A stretch of 64,000 nt of DNA from Agrostemma githago. Its lineage: Eukaryota > Streptophyta > Magnoliopsida > Caryophyllales > Caryophyllaceae. The notes below the pieces were generated by a model that saw only the letters and a list, made by a program, of their open reading frames with translations, made no database searches and had not been told where the DNA came from. The stretch spans positions 27,038,474 to 27,102,473 of the forward strand of contig OY288242.1 in assembly GCA_958450325.1 (NCBI GenBank), in the 5' to 3' direction. Below are positions 1 through 12,719 of this stretch, piece by piece. A program made the position numbers and the translations under genes. Within the stretch, counting starts at the first letter, position 1; the number at the start of each line of letters is the position of its first letter.

Positions 1-640
1 AGTTTAGATCTAAAGGTTGTAGTGTACCGACCGGACCTACACCTTAGGTAGTTCGATTATTGACCTGTTAGTTGACTCCCTGACCCGAGTAATATTCATT
101 GTGAACCTGAGACCCTAGACTTTTTTCCTTATTGATTTATTTATCAGTAATTAGTTATTAGTTTACCAAACCAACCAAAACTGTGACCTATAATCTAGAA
201 TCTAATTCTTAGGATAAATAATTGAATTCCCATCTCCTTGTGGTTCGACCCCTGACTTCGCTATCTACATTAGTTAGTGACCTTAGGGTATCTTTGATTA
301 GGGATACGACTAACCCTGTCAGAGTGCTAGTGATGCACTGGTTTCATAGGAGAGAGATTAGAAGTTAGAACTGTTGTTGCTAAGGGGAAGTTGTGATACT
401 GTATGTGGTATTTAGTGGGCATAAGTGCATAACCGCATAAGCAATTCTATAAACAAAAAAAACAATTAACTGCATAAGCAGGTTCTACTTTTTCTAGCAA
501 AATGAGAATTAGATAAGCATTTTCTAGTAAGGTTATGGTTACATCCACGTCAGCGTCACATTGGATCCGTGTCATCTGCTTACGTGGATGAATATAGAGG
601 CTCCAAAAGTTTCTACTTTAATATATAAAGGATAAGTATA
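1..640 (+). mobile_element. Probable Athila-type LTR remnant and unassigned repeat DNA
   Basis: No gene is visible. Around 228-260 the sequence has the pattern CTCCTTGTGGTTCGACCCC. The same pattern, reverse-complemented, occurs in the Athila 3' LTR near 44745-44770 and in the probable solo LTR near 26445-26470. This suggests the 3' part of an Athila-type LTR in plus orientation, possibly ending at CCCTGTCA near 330. Bases 545-590 hold an imperfect inverted repeat built on ATCCACGT/ACGTGGAT. No partner LTR, primer site or target duplication can be seen, so the assignment is an inference from one shared motif. Confidence 0.3.
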
Positions 641-653
641 TGTAGTACCTATA

Positions 654-1620
654 TTAGTGAATATCCGAGGTAGGGGTATTTTTCTTGGACGAGGCATCAA
701 GTAGATTGACCTCATCAAAAATGTTGCGGGCTGCAGCTGGGGCCTTAGCAGAGGAGGAGGAGGCCCCTTGGTAACCCTTGCTAGAGGCCTTAGTTAGGCC
801 CTCTAGCCTTAGATCGTCTTCGATTCTCATACCCATTTCAGTAAGGGTGGTGAAATTGGGTATGACAACATACCGGAGATGGACCCGATAGGATGGGAGG
901 AGATTTTTGACAAAGGCCTCCACCAGAGTTTTCTCGCTGGACTTATCGACCAGCTTCACACTTTCGGCCCTCCAGCGTTGAAGGTATTTGGCAAAACCTT
1001 CTTTGGGCTCCTGGGCCATAACCTCCAGGGAGCGCATAGTGGTTTGGATCTCGGAGTTATCAGCATAGTTCCAAGCAAATTTTGTAGCCACATCATCCCA
1101 AGTTGGGTAGTTTTTTGGGTCTAACCTGTAGTACCAGGCCCGTGGGTGCTTCTTAAGGGACGACGCAACAAAAAGCTTTTTGAACATGGAAGAATCTACC
1201 CCTTTAATTGCCATAAACTCTTTGAAGGCCCGTACATGTTGTTACGAGTCTTCACTCCCCTCGAACATAGGCAAGCCTGTGAGATTCAGGTTTGCGGGCA
1301 GTTTGTCGTTCACCGGGGAGTAGTCACGGAAATTTTCCCTATGGATGTTGTTACCCCAGACGGGTGGACCTGTTCCTCTAGGCGGCGCACCGCGCTAACC
1401 AGTTCGGCCATGGGCCCAGTATTATCAGTCCCGAAGTTAGGAGTCCCTTGCTCCACAGCAGTCAGACAGGTATTAGCGGCTGCTTGATCGGCCCTCATTG
1501 CTGCCAGTTGGGCCTCGATCTTAGTCTGTTTCCCATCATGGTTTCTACCATGGTTTTCAAATTGTTCAAAGCTTGCTCCATTCTGAGTCTGGTCGACGAT
1601 AGCCTGTCTATAAGAATACC
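654..1620 (-). pseudogene. Tat/Ogre-lineage gag, broken
   Basis: This is the capsid (gag) gene of a Ty3/gypsy retrotransposon. Gag forms the virus-like particle in the cytoplasm. The longest piece (1214 down to 654) carries the retrotransposon gag core, recognisable from W-Y-Y-R-L, the T-W-D-D segment, F-A-K-Y-L-Q-R-W-R and the later I-E-D-D-L-R-L. An N-terminal piece (1498-1310) has a weak acidic helix. The pieces are separated by a frameshift near 1330 and an in-frame stop near 1228, just before Q-H-V-R-A-F. The 3' end stops abruptly near 654 and no protease or reverse transcriptase follows. The family call rests on gag similarity together with the tRNA-Arg primer site and LTR ends at 2605-2626. 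The gene is certainly inactive. Confidence 0.75.
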
Positions 1621-2604
1621 ACGTAATCAGAAACCGAACCTAGACCTTGGAATCAAAATAGTACATCCTGAGCAAGGAAAAGACTAAACGAGAAAACAAC
1701 TCAAGAAAGAAACCTAGACGGGTGACTCGTGGGTGGTGTGACCTCTTTAGGATTCGCTATGTGGGCCGAGTCCCGTTCGAAGGAAGGACCACGTGAGATT
1801 TTTCCCAGACTTTTGACTCGAGTCTATAAACTGACTTTCCTTTGTAGGGGTATGCTCTACGCGGGTTGGTCATGCCATTAAGATGAGCCAGACTTGGGAT
1901 GGGGAGGAAACCTGTGATGTAGGATTGGTGGAGTTTCGACACTATAAACCTTCGACGTACTATGAAAAGATCCGGCACACGGATAACAGTAGGTCCTATA
2001 ATAAGGAAGGTTTTTTGAAAAAAAATTGAATTCCAAACACTTTGGAAGACGGTCCCAACCGAGATTTTTGAAAAGGTTGAAAGTTTTCGAGTTTCGAAAT
2101 GGGTAGCATGCCGGCTAAAAATTGGCTATTTTGAGTCAAATCGTAAGTCTAAATTTCGGTAGCATTCCAAGTTTTTGAAAACTTGACATTTTGAAAAGAT
2201 GCATATTTTGAAATGACGGTTTTTGAAAAATGACACAGAAGCCAAGTAGCACGTAGTCAAACAAGCAATATGACGACATCATGTATGCTTTAAACTAAGT
2301 CTTGGTTAGTCAAAATCGGGTCTATACCAACACCGATGGCTCTCTCGTAAATCAGGACGGACTTCTTAAGTTGAGTTGGTCTTAGTACATGCCGCGAAAC
2401 CCATACGAATTCGACCATAGATGTTTTTAGCGCATCTATTTAGGAATGCACCATGGTATAGTGGGACGTCGGTCACAAGTAACCGGCTCGGGCAAAAATG
2501 GGGTTATGCATGAACCGTCGAACTAAAACGCATACATTATTAACCGAACGATTTCTCTTTGAGTCTCACCCTGAGAATCCCGTTGACAAGTAGTACATCA
2601 AGTA
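1620..2604 (-). other. Leader (5' UTR) of the Tat-1 element
   Basis: This non-coding stretch lies between the primer site and gag of the minus-strand Tat-1 element. It is rich in TTTTGAAA-type low-complexity sequence. Read on the minus strand, about 1900-2000 matches the segment near 49450-49570 of the non-coding element on the right of the window, for example GTGTCGAAACTCC followed by a CTACATCACRGGTTTC segment. The two elements therefore share a leader. No ORF of note is present. Confidence 0.55.
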
Positions 2605-2622
2605 TCCCCAGCGGAGTCGCCA
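2605..2622 (-). other. Primer binding site complementary to tRNA-Arg (Tat-1)
   Basis: On the minus strand this reads TGGCGACTCCGCTGGGGA, the complement of the 3' end of a plant cytosolic tRNA-Arg (…GGAGTCG plus CCA). It lies three bases inside the LTR end at 2626. Use of tRNA-Arg as primer is known for Ogre/Tat-lineage Ty3 retrotransposons. The same site occurs at 48435-48452 in the right-hand element. Confidence 0.75.
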
Positions 2623-3050
2623 AATTGTGGACATGACATAGGTCCACCCCGACGCGGCCACGCGCGGGTTTGGGTAGGCGAATGAAACTCGTGGTAAGAT
2701 TGATCTCGGGTCAAAATTTAAATCAAAATAGGAGTCGCCACCGAACTTTGTGGGAGTTCGGACCCGTTCGAACCCACTCTATACTTAGGCGTATCGTGCA
2801 CAAAGCATCGCCCGCTTTAGTACTAGAGCTTATGAGGGTTCGTCCCTTTGCATAAGGATATCGATATCGAGTTACCGAATATCGTATATCGAATGACTCT
2901 CGTTTGCCAACGGTTTTGGGCATCCAGAAACCAATGGTTCTGAGTAAGGGGTGAGGGTACGTGTTGGGAAGCCCACGACGAAGGACACCCAACCCCGCCC
3001 GCTCTTAGCGGCCTCTACTAAGATATCGTTCGGTTTTCATGTTTGCACAT

Positions 3051-5677
3051 TGTGGACATGACGTAGGTCCACCCCGACGCGGCCACGCGCGGGTTTGGGT
3101 AGGCGAATGAATCTCGTGGTGAGATTGTTCTCGGGTTCGAAATTTAAGTCAAAATGGAGTCGCCACCGAATTTTGTGGTTATTCGGAACCATACGAGCCC
3201 ACTCTATGTCGTCATGGGCTATACACAAAGTAAGCCCACTTCGATCTCAGAGTTCATTGGGCTCGTCCCTTTGCATTGCAATACCGATACCGTATAAACC
3301 GGCTTTCGTATATAGAATGACTCTCGTGCGCCAAGGGTTTCGGGCATCCGGAAACCAAAGGTTCTGAGTAAGGGGTGAGGGTACGTGTTGGGAAGCCCAC
3401 TAAGGACACCCAACCCCGCCCGCACATGTCGGCCTCTACTAAGACATCGTTCGTGTTCGTGTGCGCGCGCTAGTAAAATGACTAAATGATATGCAAACAG
3501 CGTTTTCGGGCTAAGCATATGAGTTATTGGTTAACTACGTCATTTAATGCATCTTGGCTATAGTCGAAATGATTTAGCATGCGAGGTTCATTTATAAAGC
3601 GATAAGCAAGTAAATAAATGAAACTCAAACGTAAATGACGTACAAGTTACACGGGCGGAAATACAACCCGGCCAATACAAAAATTACATAAACGATATGG
3701 AAATATTATAATAAATAAATAAAAGTTAGGGACGGACCCATATGTAAGCTTGACCGCGAAATGTGTAAGTGGACTAACCCCGCTTAAATATACATTATGT
3801 TGTACATCAAACGAAGGACGGAGACATAGGGCCTAAGCGTGATGCTAGCCCGATCCTATGCCTCGATGCCTTGTCCCGACTTATCACGTCGAAAAGTTGA
3901 TCAAAGTCGTTAAGGTGTCGTGATGTGCATGGTTTTGAAAATAGAATAGTCACGTGATAGTCTTTACACGTGATGACTAATGCCGATAAAAGGACGAGGC
4001 TTGAAAGTGTGTATCAAGGCCCTCGGTTTTCTGGGTTACAGGACCCACTCGGTTGAGTCATGGCCTGACTCGGTCGAGTGCGTCCTCAAAAAAAGTTTCT
4101 GCCCAGTGTTATGGACGCTACTCGATCGAGTGGCCTAAGCACTCGGTCGAGTAGCCCCTCAAAAAAGGGTCTGCCCAGTCTGATGGACGCTACTCGATCG
4201 AGTGGCCTATGCACTCGGTCGAGTAGTTCCTGTACGAGTGTCAACTCGTCTCGTTTTTGGGGTTGAAAACGACGGTCGGTCGAGTTAAATACAAATATCG
4301 CACGATTTGAATTTAACTCGACCTCCGGTACTATAATCGTGTACATGTACGATTATAATACCGTTGTCGGGATTTTATGAAACGTTTACGTTAGAAAATT
4401 TGAATTAGTAACGGAATGCTTCCCTCTACGTCACGACATCGAAACTAACCCTTTCGGGTTATGTGATGTCGGTTTTCGTGTCAACGGGTTCCGCACTAAT
4501 TAAAATGGGATCGAATGCGTTCAACTATGATTAGTCGCGATCACGTCACGCCCTTGAGTACATTGGGGCGGGGCTCCTCGAAAGGGCTCCACCTCCGTCG
4601 TTGCTCGTAAAGGGATTAGACGGACTTTAGGCGACAATTATAGTCAAACGTATCCGAAACCGAAGTTTCGGTATTAAGACATATATATACGCGGTATGAT
4701 AGTAATGTGTTAGAAACGCGAAATAGAAAAGTTAGTATGCGAAAATGTAAAAGTTAGGATGTTAGAGTTAAAGTGTTAGAATTGCAATACTAGTATAAGT
4801 ATAATGTTAGCAATACAAAAAAACGTAAAATAAAGAAGACAAAGATCGAAATGGGGTTTAGGACACCCTCAACATACATGCTTAATAAGGACCTCGGAAA
4901 TGGACTCGCGAATAGTGACGGGACTATGGAGTATCGAGGATGTATGTAAGTTATGGTGTATGTGTGTGTGTATGTGTATGAGTGAATTGTCGGTTTTTCG
5001 AGGGACAAGGGACTCGGTTTTTGTGTGTGATTGCTTGGGGTTGTAGTGTAGGGAGTATGGCTGAAATGTGGGGTAAATGTAGGTAGAAAATGAGGGTGAA
5101 AACCTTGGTCTCAAGTTGTGAAATGAGTGAGGGTCATGGGGTATTTATAGAGTTTACCCCACGACCTAGGGTCACTCGATCGAGTGGCCCTAGTGCACTC
5201 GGTCGAGTGCCCTAGAAAATGGGCCTGATCCGGTTTTTGACGCTCCACTCGACCGAGTGGGTCAATCCACTCGATCGAGTGGATCAGGTAAATCGAGGTA
5301 AAAGAGGAAGGGTTTGACTTTGTTGATTGCATGATCTTTTTTGAAAATGGGGTTGGGCGCCATCTTCTAGAAGGTGTACTTAGGCTGTTTTTGTGACGGG
5401 TTCGTCTTTGACCGGGTTTTGACCCGGTCGCCAAAAGACGGGATTTATTTTTGGTGTCGGTTTTGGCCCAAATTAGTCTTATTTTGCTCGGAACGACCCA
5501 CTGGGCCTGAATTTGAGGTCTGTTTTGTGAGATTATTACTCCGCTAAAAGTCCATGTCAGATATTATTGATTTCGGGTCCAAATCCGAGTATACTAAGTC
5601 ACGTTTGCGTCCGATCATCATCGGGTGTTTGTCGGGAACTGCTATAGACACTAGCAGGCAAAATGCGGGTGTCTACA
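3051..5677 (-). mobile_element. Solo Tat-family LTR (LTR B) inserted in LTR A
   Basis: This is a complete 2627-bp LTR running from TGTGGACATG at 3051 to GTGTCTACA at 5677. A 5-bp target duplication CACAT flanks it at 3046-3050 and 5678-5682. No internal sequence is attached. A full element therefore probably inserted here and was later reduced to one LTR by recombination. The minus-strand promoter has TATAAATA at 5149-5142, with palindromes upstream at 5165-5290. A second palindrome cluster lies at 4035-4235. The LTR closely resembles the LTRs at 45725 and 53708. Confidence 0.85.
5142..5290 (-). promoter_or_regulatory. LTR B promoter: TATA box plus ACTCGATCGAGT palindromes
   Basis: Read on the minus strand, CTATAAATAC (TATA box) is preceded by four dyads built on CACTCGRYCGAGTG at about 5170-5185, 5198-5212, 5247-5261 and 5266-5282. 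The position directly upstream of the TATA box is the usual place for enhancer-type factor sites in an LTR U3 region. The same arrangement recurs in the other Tat LTRs of this window. The function is inferred from position only. Confidence 0.5.
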
Positions 5678-6774
5678 CACATTAGTAAGACGATTAAATG
5701 AAATGCAAACAGTTTTTTTAGCTACGCATGTGAAATATGTGTTAAGCTATGTCATTTAATGCATCTAAGATTTTGTTGAAGTTGAATTTAGCATGCGATG
5801 TTCATTTAGAAAACGGTAAATGGCAAACATCGAAACTAAATAAATTCGAAAATAAACTATAAATTACACGGGCGAAAATACAACCCGGAATTCACAATAC
5901 TTGTACAAACCAAGCATATAAATTGGTTAGCGATGATAATGGTGATCTATAAACGGACCGTAAAATAGAAAACGTAATTGAAACCATAAACTGACTAAAA
6001 TGGACAAACTACAATCGCTTACACATTTTATTGTGTATTGATCGGAGGACGAAGACTTTAATACGCGTTTAGCGTGCGGGACCGAAGCGTAGTACTAGCT
6101 TGATCCCGGGCCTCGGAGTCTTGTCCCGACTTATCATAGCAAAACGGAAATGCTTCAACCCGTCCTATATTGGATACGACTAGAGAATCGTCAATATAGG
6201 ACTAGTCTTACGAGACGTTGCTCAAAGTCGTAAAGATGACTAGAAAGTAACGAATATAATGTATGGGCTTTTGAAAAAGGAAACACGTGATTGAATTTAC
6301 ACGTGACGACTTTAAGTCGTAAAAGGTGCATTGATAGGACTTCGTATCACATTCTAGGCTCACATTGGTGGCCTATAGGGGTCACTCGATCGAGTTATAG
6401 AGGGGACTCGATCGAGTGGACTTCGTGAAAACCTCCTGCCCATTTTTGAGGGTGTCACTCGATCGAGTGACCCTTGGGCACTCGATCGAGTGCCCTCTGT
6501 AACAGGTGCGAGATTTATTTTCAAAATGACTCATTTCGTAAATTGATAATTCGAATCGAGGAATAATTAAGCTAATTGTAAATATTAAATAATTTACACT
6601 AACTTGGTTCTCGATAACTCGTATTTAAGCGCATTAAAGCTAAGTGCCGACGTCAGATACTATTGATTCCGAGTCCGTATTTGAGCGCATTAAAGCATGT
6701 TTACGTCCGATCATCATCGGGTGTTTTGTCGGAAACTGGTATAGACACTAGCAGGCAAAATGCGGGTGTCTACA

Positions 6775-7875
6775 ATACTACTACTCATTAAAGATACCCG
6801 AATTAAATGGGAAATAATCATAATACACGACGAGTTTTACAACGATTTTTTGAGAACATGACAATGTCATGATTGGAATGATGGTCCCTTTTTTTGAATG
6901 TGTCTGTATGGGTGGTTATGCCCTTATTAAAGGATTGGCTACATATTCACTTGTAGTGAAATCAAACCATATCGTAGTTAGGAGATAGCAAGATGTGATG
7001 CCTAATTTCTTAGGACTTCTGTAACTAGTCGTTGCGACTGTGGTGGCTAGGTGATGAATTTCCACTGATGCTTGTTCGAGAGGATAGAAAAGTTAGGATG
7101 TTATCTATGACTGTGAGCGTTCTCTAGTGGCTAGCCCCAGAGATGGTGTGAACTATTTTGGTATATTCAATGTCGACTGCAAGTTGTTGAGTTCCCGTGA
7201 TTGAGTTTGGTATACTGGCTTGGGTTTGGTTTTGTTATACTATTTGGGCTTGATCGACTCCAAAATGACAATTATATGAAATAATCAATAATCAATTCGT
7301 CGCAGTCAATAATTATAAAAAAAATATTATTCTCATTTTAGTAACATTATTGGGTCACTCATTCATCGCACGAACATCAAAACTAGTACTAATATATATT
7401 GGGTATTTCTTTGAGTAATTACGTACATATTACGAAAATATTAATTATAAATACGAATGAACATAAATAATTTTCTAAAGAGAATTTTATAATTTTATCA
7501 CCAAGTTAAGAAATGACAATAAAAAATTAGAATGTTGCTCTTCACAGTACGCAATTTACTTGACGTAGTACAATTTTCCAATTTTGCCCCTCCCTCAAAT
7601 TCATTCTCTCTTTTTCCTCTCTTTTCTTTTTTTCACTACTCGCTTATCTATTTTACCCAATGCAATACAAATTTTTTTTTTATACTTTGATGCAGTACAT
7701 TTTCTTTTAACTTTGATGCAATACATTTATTTTAACTTTGATGCAATAAATTTATTTTAATCTTTGATATACGGAGTACTTTTTTATCTTTATTAACGCA
7801 ATACATTTATTTTATCGCAGAATAAATATATTTTTTCAACTTTGACACATACAATCTTTTTTTCAACTTTGACGC
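6775..7875. other. AT-rich sequence without a visible gene; 26-bp tandem repeat
   Basis: No ORF, RNA gene or clear transposon end is visible between the Tat-1 LTR and the CACTA element. From 7685 to about 7775 a 25-26-bp unit (CTTTGATGCAATACATTTAT type) is repeated about 3.5 times. Diverged copies run up to 7875. The array continues on the other side of the CACTA element (GCAATACATC at 11896), so the transposon landed inside the array. Confidence 0.5.
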
Positions 7876-10800
7876 CACTCCTACAAAATAAGCCTAATGC
7901 AACATTTCATTTGCAACACTTATTCTTTGTGTTGCAATTTCGAAGGTAGAAATAACTTTGCAACACTTGGTTAAAAAATGTTGCTTAAACCAATTAGACT
8001 GCAACACTTTTAAGAAGTGTTGCATATTGTCATTTAAAATGCAACATTTTGTACAAATGTTGCATATCATTATCGGTAACGCAACATTTTTGTAAAAGTG
8101 TTGCAAATTATTAGTTCGACTAGGAGTTTTTTGCGACTGACTATTGGTCGTTAAGGCTAATAGTTGAAAAACCAACCCCTTGGAGTAGTGTTTTTTTGTG
8201 ATCGTTTACACATTTGTAACCAAAAACTCGATCACAAAAATATATTTGCCACAGTTCTCTACAAATGATCCCTATTAGTTTGCAAAAAAATATACAAACC
8301 TCCAGCGGTCAACTATCACTACTCAATTCCCTTTACGTATTCTAACGATAACTCGGACATAGTCTCCTCATCTCACTTTTAGTATCATTATTTTATTATT
8401 ATTAATATTTGTCCATCCGAAAAGTAGATAAGATAATACTTTATGTTTTTCCAGTATTCCGTCTCGGGCCATTTTTTTTATGTTTCTTTCTATTTCTATT
8501 ATTTTCTTTTTTGTTCAACCACTTTAACCTTTTTATTATCCTTATTGGACAACTCTTATTGGACACAAATCATTTTATAAGGCCCACCATCTATTGCGTT
8601 ACAATTTTTTTTCCACTTTCTTATTCCTTGTGGGCAAGATGAAGAAACATAAAATACAGATGAAGTAGAGAATTATCCATTTTAGCAAGACCTGGCAAAC
8701 AAGTCAACCAGGTTGGGTCAGTTTCTTGTTAGGACACTTACGGGTCATAAAAATCAGGTTGATTTCAGGTCGAGCCATATCGTTTTGGGTCCAGGTCATT
8801 TACGGGTTTGCTATTTTAAACTTTTTTATTACGTCTCATTTCCTATAATAACATTCAGATCAGTTTTGGGTTAGGCCAAGTCAATTCAGGTTAATGATGA
8901 AATTTGTATCTTTTGTTTGGGTGTTAGGTCAGATTCTAGTTGATTTATTCGGCTCCAATAATTCGAGTCAGGTCAATTTTATCGGATCTAATTTTTGTTC
9001 TAAATAAATGAAGTTTCTCATTCTCGAGTAGAGACTTAGAGGAGTATTTGTTAAAATTAAACTTACTCAATGGACATAAGTGGGATAGAGAAACGAAAAA
9101 GAAAAAGAAAAGGAACCCAACATTGCCGCACTTCTCCCTCACACCAACCCTACTTGGATCACCAGCTCCGTCGCCCTTAACCCTTGGCCGCCATCCTCTA
9201 TTTAGATCTCTTCTCCCTCTATCCTTCTCCCTTTCTTATTCTTTAAATATTGCCACCAGTTCAACGCTGTCGTGCTTCCACCTGCATTGTCATATTCCAC
9301 CAACAATGCTCTGCCTTATTGCCCCTTTCAGCGGTAATATATTAACATTGTTACTTTTACTTAATTTCTGTTTAATTTAGGTTTTTGGTGAACTAGGGTT
9401 GCTAATACAAGGGAATTTTGCTTGCGGAATCCATTTAATGAGCTAAATTGTTAAAACTTCAGATTTAGAACGAATAGACTGGTTTGTATGTGTATATATA
9501 TATGCACTATGGGTATGGCAGCAATTCAAGGATTTTGCCTAGTTGGTTTTCTCTGTATTAACATGCAGCGTTGAGCGTTGGCTAGCAATTCAGCTATTTT
9601 GTAAAAAGTACTATCCGTTTTATTATTGTTGCTTTTTATATGCATTGTGATTAATATTTTAACACATTGAGTCTTAATCAATGTAGTATAATGCGATGAA
9701 TCAAGTGGTATTCATGAATTAGAGTGCACTTACCACACATGAGGCTTGAGCGCTAAATAATGGTGTAAAACAAATGAAGGAGTAATCTAACAAGTCTACA
9801 TGGCCAAACGACATGATGCAAAACAAGGATTTTGATATCTCATTCTCATGCTTTTTTTTATTGCTTCTTTGTTCTACTATGATTAATTCTTCCAAGGATG
9901 TGATTTGTTTACAAGTATAATTCTTGATGTTGTGGCAATACTACAATATCTGGTAATTACGTTGGGGGCTAAGTTAGCAAAATTTGATTAGCCACACCAA
10001 CTTAAATATTCTTTCTTTCTGTTAATTTCACAGATATTAGGTGGATGGAGACATAGAATGGCAAAAAAAAAGTCAGATATTTACAATTTATGGTACGCTT
10101 ATTCTTCGTGTTTGAGTACTTGAGTATTTCAAGTGACTGTTTTCTTCAACCTCGTTACCTGAAATCTTTTTTCTACTGCAATTACGTATGTATTTTTTTG
10201 TGCTCTAGCTCTGCAGTTAGCTTATATATGTTACATTGAACTCACAGGTTTCAAGCTCTTCTTTATTTTCTTCATTGTGTGATATCATGCCATTATCATA
10301 CGCTCTTATGTTTTTTTATTACCTCTAACTTTAGTATCCATTCCTTCTTGCCTTTCCCTTTTTATACTTCTCTTTCACCAAAGCCATTTTTTTATCTGTC
10401 TTCTTTGTTTTTCTTCATTGCAGCCTTCTTCAAGTGTAAGAGCATCATTTGATTAACAAAAGCAAGCTGTTCAGATATCTCTAGTTAATAAGAGGTGAAC
10501 AACGTCCCATTATTGTTGTTCTTATGCCACCTGTTTCATATTTTCTTAATGAAACTATGAGGTTGATTCCTACATTATATAAATAGAATATTTATACATT
10601 AAATGTATATGCATCCGAAGCAATGCTCGCGTAACAAAGACCACCGCCTATCATAGAGGAATATGCACACATTTGGTGCAAAGAGCTTAGCAGTAGTTCG
10701 CGAGAAAATGGTAATTGATCATACTAAAAACAAATTGTTTGTAGTTTAAATTCATGCTTAAATATGATTGATCAAACATTTGGCCGGTATCATCTTATTA

Positions 10801-11894
10801 TTATGTCATCTTATATTTTATTTGGTATCCCTTACAAATGAACATCCAAATAAGGAAGCGCCTTTAGTTCAAAAGTTTGAGCAAACTCGTAGAAGGACTG
10901 AGGGGAGGTAATATAATGATTCATATATTGATTATACCAAAAAAGATTTCAAGTTATTTGAGATTCTGAAAATATTTACTTAAATATTTTTTCACAACGG
11001 TTACAATGTCTGGTTTGTTTGTAATCTTGATGGTAGGAGAATATGAGGTATGTCTCACCAAATGATGGAAGTGGCCCTACAATACTTATAGATATGTGGT
11101 TTTTATCCCTTTGTTTTTTTAATGTTTGAAAATCTTATGACATTATAACTTTTGTTATTAAATACTTTTTTTCTTGTCACAGACCACCTTTTGGATTATG
11201 TATGAATTCACCGATAGCAACAAATTTGGATCCGACTTATACATGCCCCATGTTTATTTGATTTTGTATTCAAACAATGTTGTGATTTTTGTTAGGTTTT
11301 TTCGTTTCGACATTTTTTTCAATAAGATGTAGTACGAAATACAAATACTAATTTTTGGATTATTAATGAACATGTCTTTTGTGGATCAGTTAATTATTAT
11401 TTTTGGATCAGATGTCTTGTATGTGTGGATACTATTTATAACGATTAAATTAACCTCACGGTAAAAAATTAAAACAAATGTATATTATACATTTTCATTC
11501 AGGAATGTTGCATATGAATTAGAATAGTGTTGCCTTTGATAAAATTGGATATGTTGCATTACCACCAAAATAATGTTGTCTTTAAGTTTCATTTATGCAT
11601 AAAATTGAAATAAGTGTTGCAAAATTTTGGATGGAAGAGGAAGAAATGTTGCATATATATTATTTAAAGTGTTGCAATAGCTTCTCGAGATATGTGTTGC
11701 ATTAGGGTATCGTTGCAACATTTTTAAAAAATGTTGCATTTGAATAGAAAATGTTGCACAAAGTGTTACATTAGGCTATTGTAACGGAGTTTTAAGCAGC
11801 ATAATTAAAAATGTTGCATAAACCATAAAGCAACATTTTAGAGGTCATATGCAACATTTTTACTGCGTTGCAATAAGCCTTTATTATAGTAGTG
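7876..11894. mobile_element. CACTA (En/Spm) transposon, decayed
   Basis: This DNA transposon runs from CACTCCTACAAAATAAGCC at 7876 to the inverse of CACTACTATAATAAAGGC ending at 11894. It is flanked by a 3-bp target duplication CGC (7873-7875 and 11895-11897), which is diagnostic for CACTA elements. Both ends carry many subterminal copies of TGCAACA in both orientations (about 7898-8105 and 11510-11870), the expected binding sites of a CACTA transposase. At 4.0 kb it lacks an intact transposase and has only short fragments near 10660-11080. It must depend on an autonomous relative or be dead. It lies just upstream of the DCD-kelch gene. Confidence 0.85.
10660..11080 (+). pseudogene. Possible remnant of an En/Spm-type transposase-associated protein
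   Basis: Three short blocks separated by splice-like GT signals read HTFGAKSLAVVREKM (ending at 10710, then GTAATT), PLVQKFEQTRRRTEGR (about 10861-10907, then GTAATA) and RYVSPNDGSGP (about 11043-11076). The pattern HTxGSKSxAxxR, then P…FExTxxR…G, resembles plant Ptta/En/Spm proteins (Pfam Transposase_24). This would fit their place inside a CACTA element. The match is from memory of the family pattern. The blocks are not joined by one open frame. Confidence 0.4.
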
Positions 11895-11897
11895 CGC

Positions 11898-12700
11898 AAT
11901 ACATCTAAACAAAAAAAAACGCAGTAAAAAAAAACAAACAGTGCAAAAAAAAACAAACAGTGGGAGATAACAAAAAAAACAACGATAGCAGTACGCAAGG
12001 GAGAAGACCTGAAGAAGGGAGAAGAGAAAAAAAATGTAAAACTATAAAATCTCATATTTAGTTTGAAATTTGAAACAAAAAATCATAATTTCACTAAATC
12101 TCATATTTGATTTATTTTGACTTTGAAACAAAAAACCATAATTTTTATAATTAATGGTTAATACCTATTTTTCAATTAAAATTATTTCTATAATCTACTA
12201 AATTTGTTAAATTGTATGAATGTATAGTTAGATTTGGAGATAAACGATGATAATTGGAAAAAAATATATGATGGTTTCTAGGGTTAGGGACTTAGGGTAG
12301 AGAGGGCGAGAGAAATATAATTAAGTTTGTTTTCTGATGAATGACATGTAATGGAAAAAACATGGGTAGAAGGAAGAGTAACTCCGAAAAATTATTTATT
12401 TTTATCAACTACCAGGTCAGTCAAAATTCGGGCCAATTTCATGGCCAAAATTCAGCCCAAAAATACTCTGGGCCATTGAGGACTGGCCCATATTCCCATA
12501 GATTTTTTTGGACCATGGACCAAGCGGGCAAAATCAGGCTGAGCAGATGTGCTTGGACCATTTGATTTGATTACCTCTGAGTGCGACAAAATTGCAATTT
12601 GAGTCTTTGAGACCCTCATTTTGGCGAACGAACCAACAGGGCTGAATTACCTAAGGCCGGGTTGGGTTCATTTTGCGAGTTTTACCGTAACCATTTTGGC
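11898..12700. other. Non-coding region upstream of the DCD-kelch gene
   Basis: No gene is visible in this stretch, which presumably holds the promoter of the DCD-kelch gene. It is AT-rich up to about 12350. After that it becomes more balanced, with two GGGCCA/GGCCCA motifs at about 12430-12490. Such GGCCCA elements are common in promoters of housekeeping plant genes, but no TATA box stands out. Short ORFs here have no recognisable product. Confidence 0.4.
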
Positions 12701-12719
12701 GCTGCATTAATCAACGCAA

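Larger units (their letters stand above)
2626..6774 (-). mobile_element. 5' LTR of Tat-1 (LTR A), split by a solo LTR and internally deleted
   Basis: This LTR belongs to the minus-strand Tat-1 element and is present as 2626-3050 plus 5683-6774. Its outer end is GTGTCTACA at 6774 and its inner end TGTGGACATG at 2626. Rejoined, it is only about 1.5 kb, against 2.6-2.7 kb for relatives. Alignment by eye to LTR B shows it lacks roughly 1.1 kb, including the TATA box and the upstream palindrome cluster. The downstream cluster remains at 6380-6500, with perfect dyads at 6454-6471 and 6476-6495. This copy has therefore lost its promoter. The target duplication cannot be checked because the other end of the element lies outside the window. 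Confidence 0.7.

Noticed and set aside
879..1487. Plus-strand ORFs opposite the Tat-1 gag
   Set aside because: Shadow frames of the minus-strand gag, which has clear family motifs.
9048..9380. 110-codon ORF rich in P, L and S inside the CACTA element
   Set aside because: Pyrimidine-rich leader-like DNA followed by a donor-like GGTAATAT. It may be a captured UTR, but there is no protein evidence.
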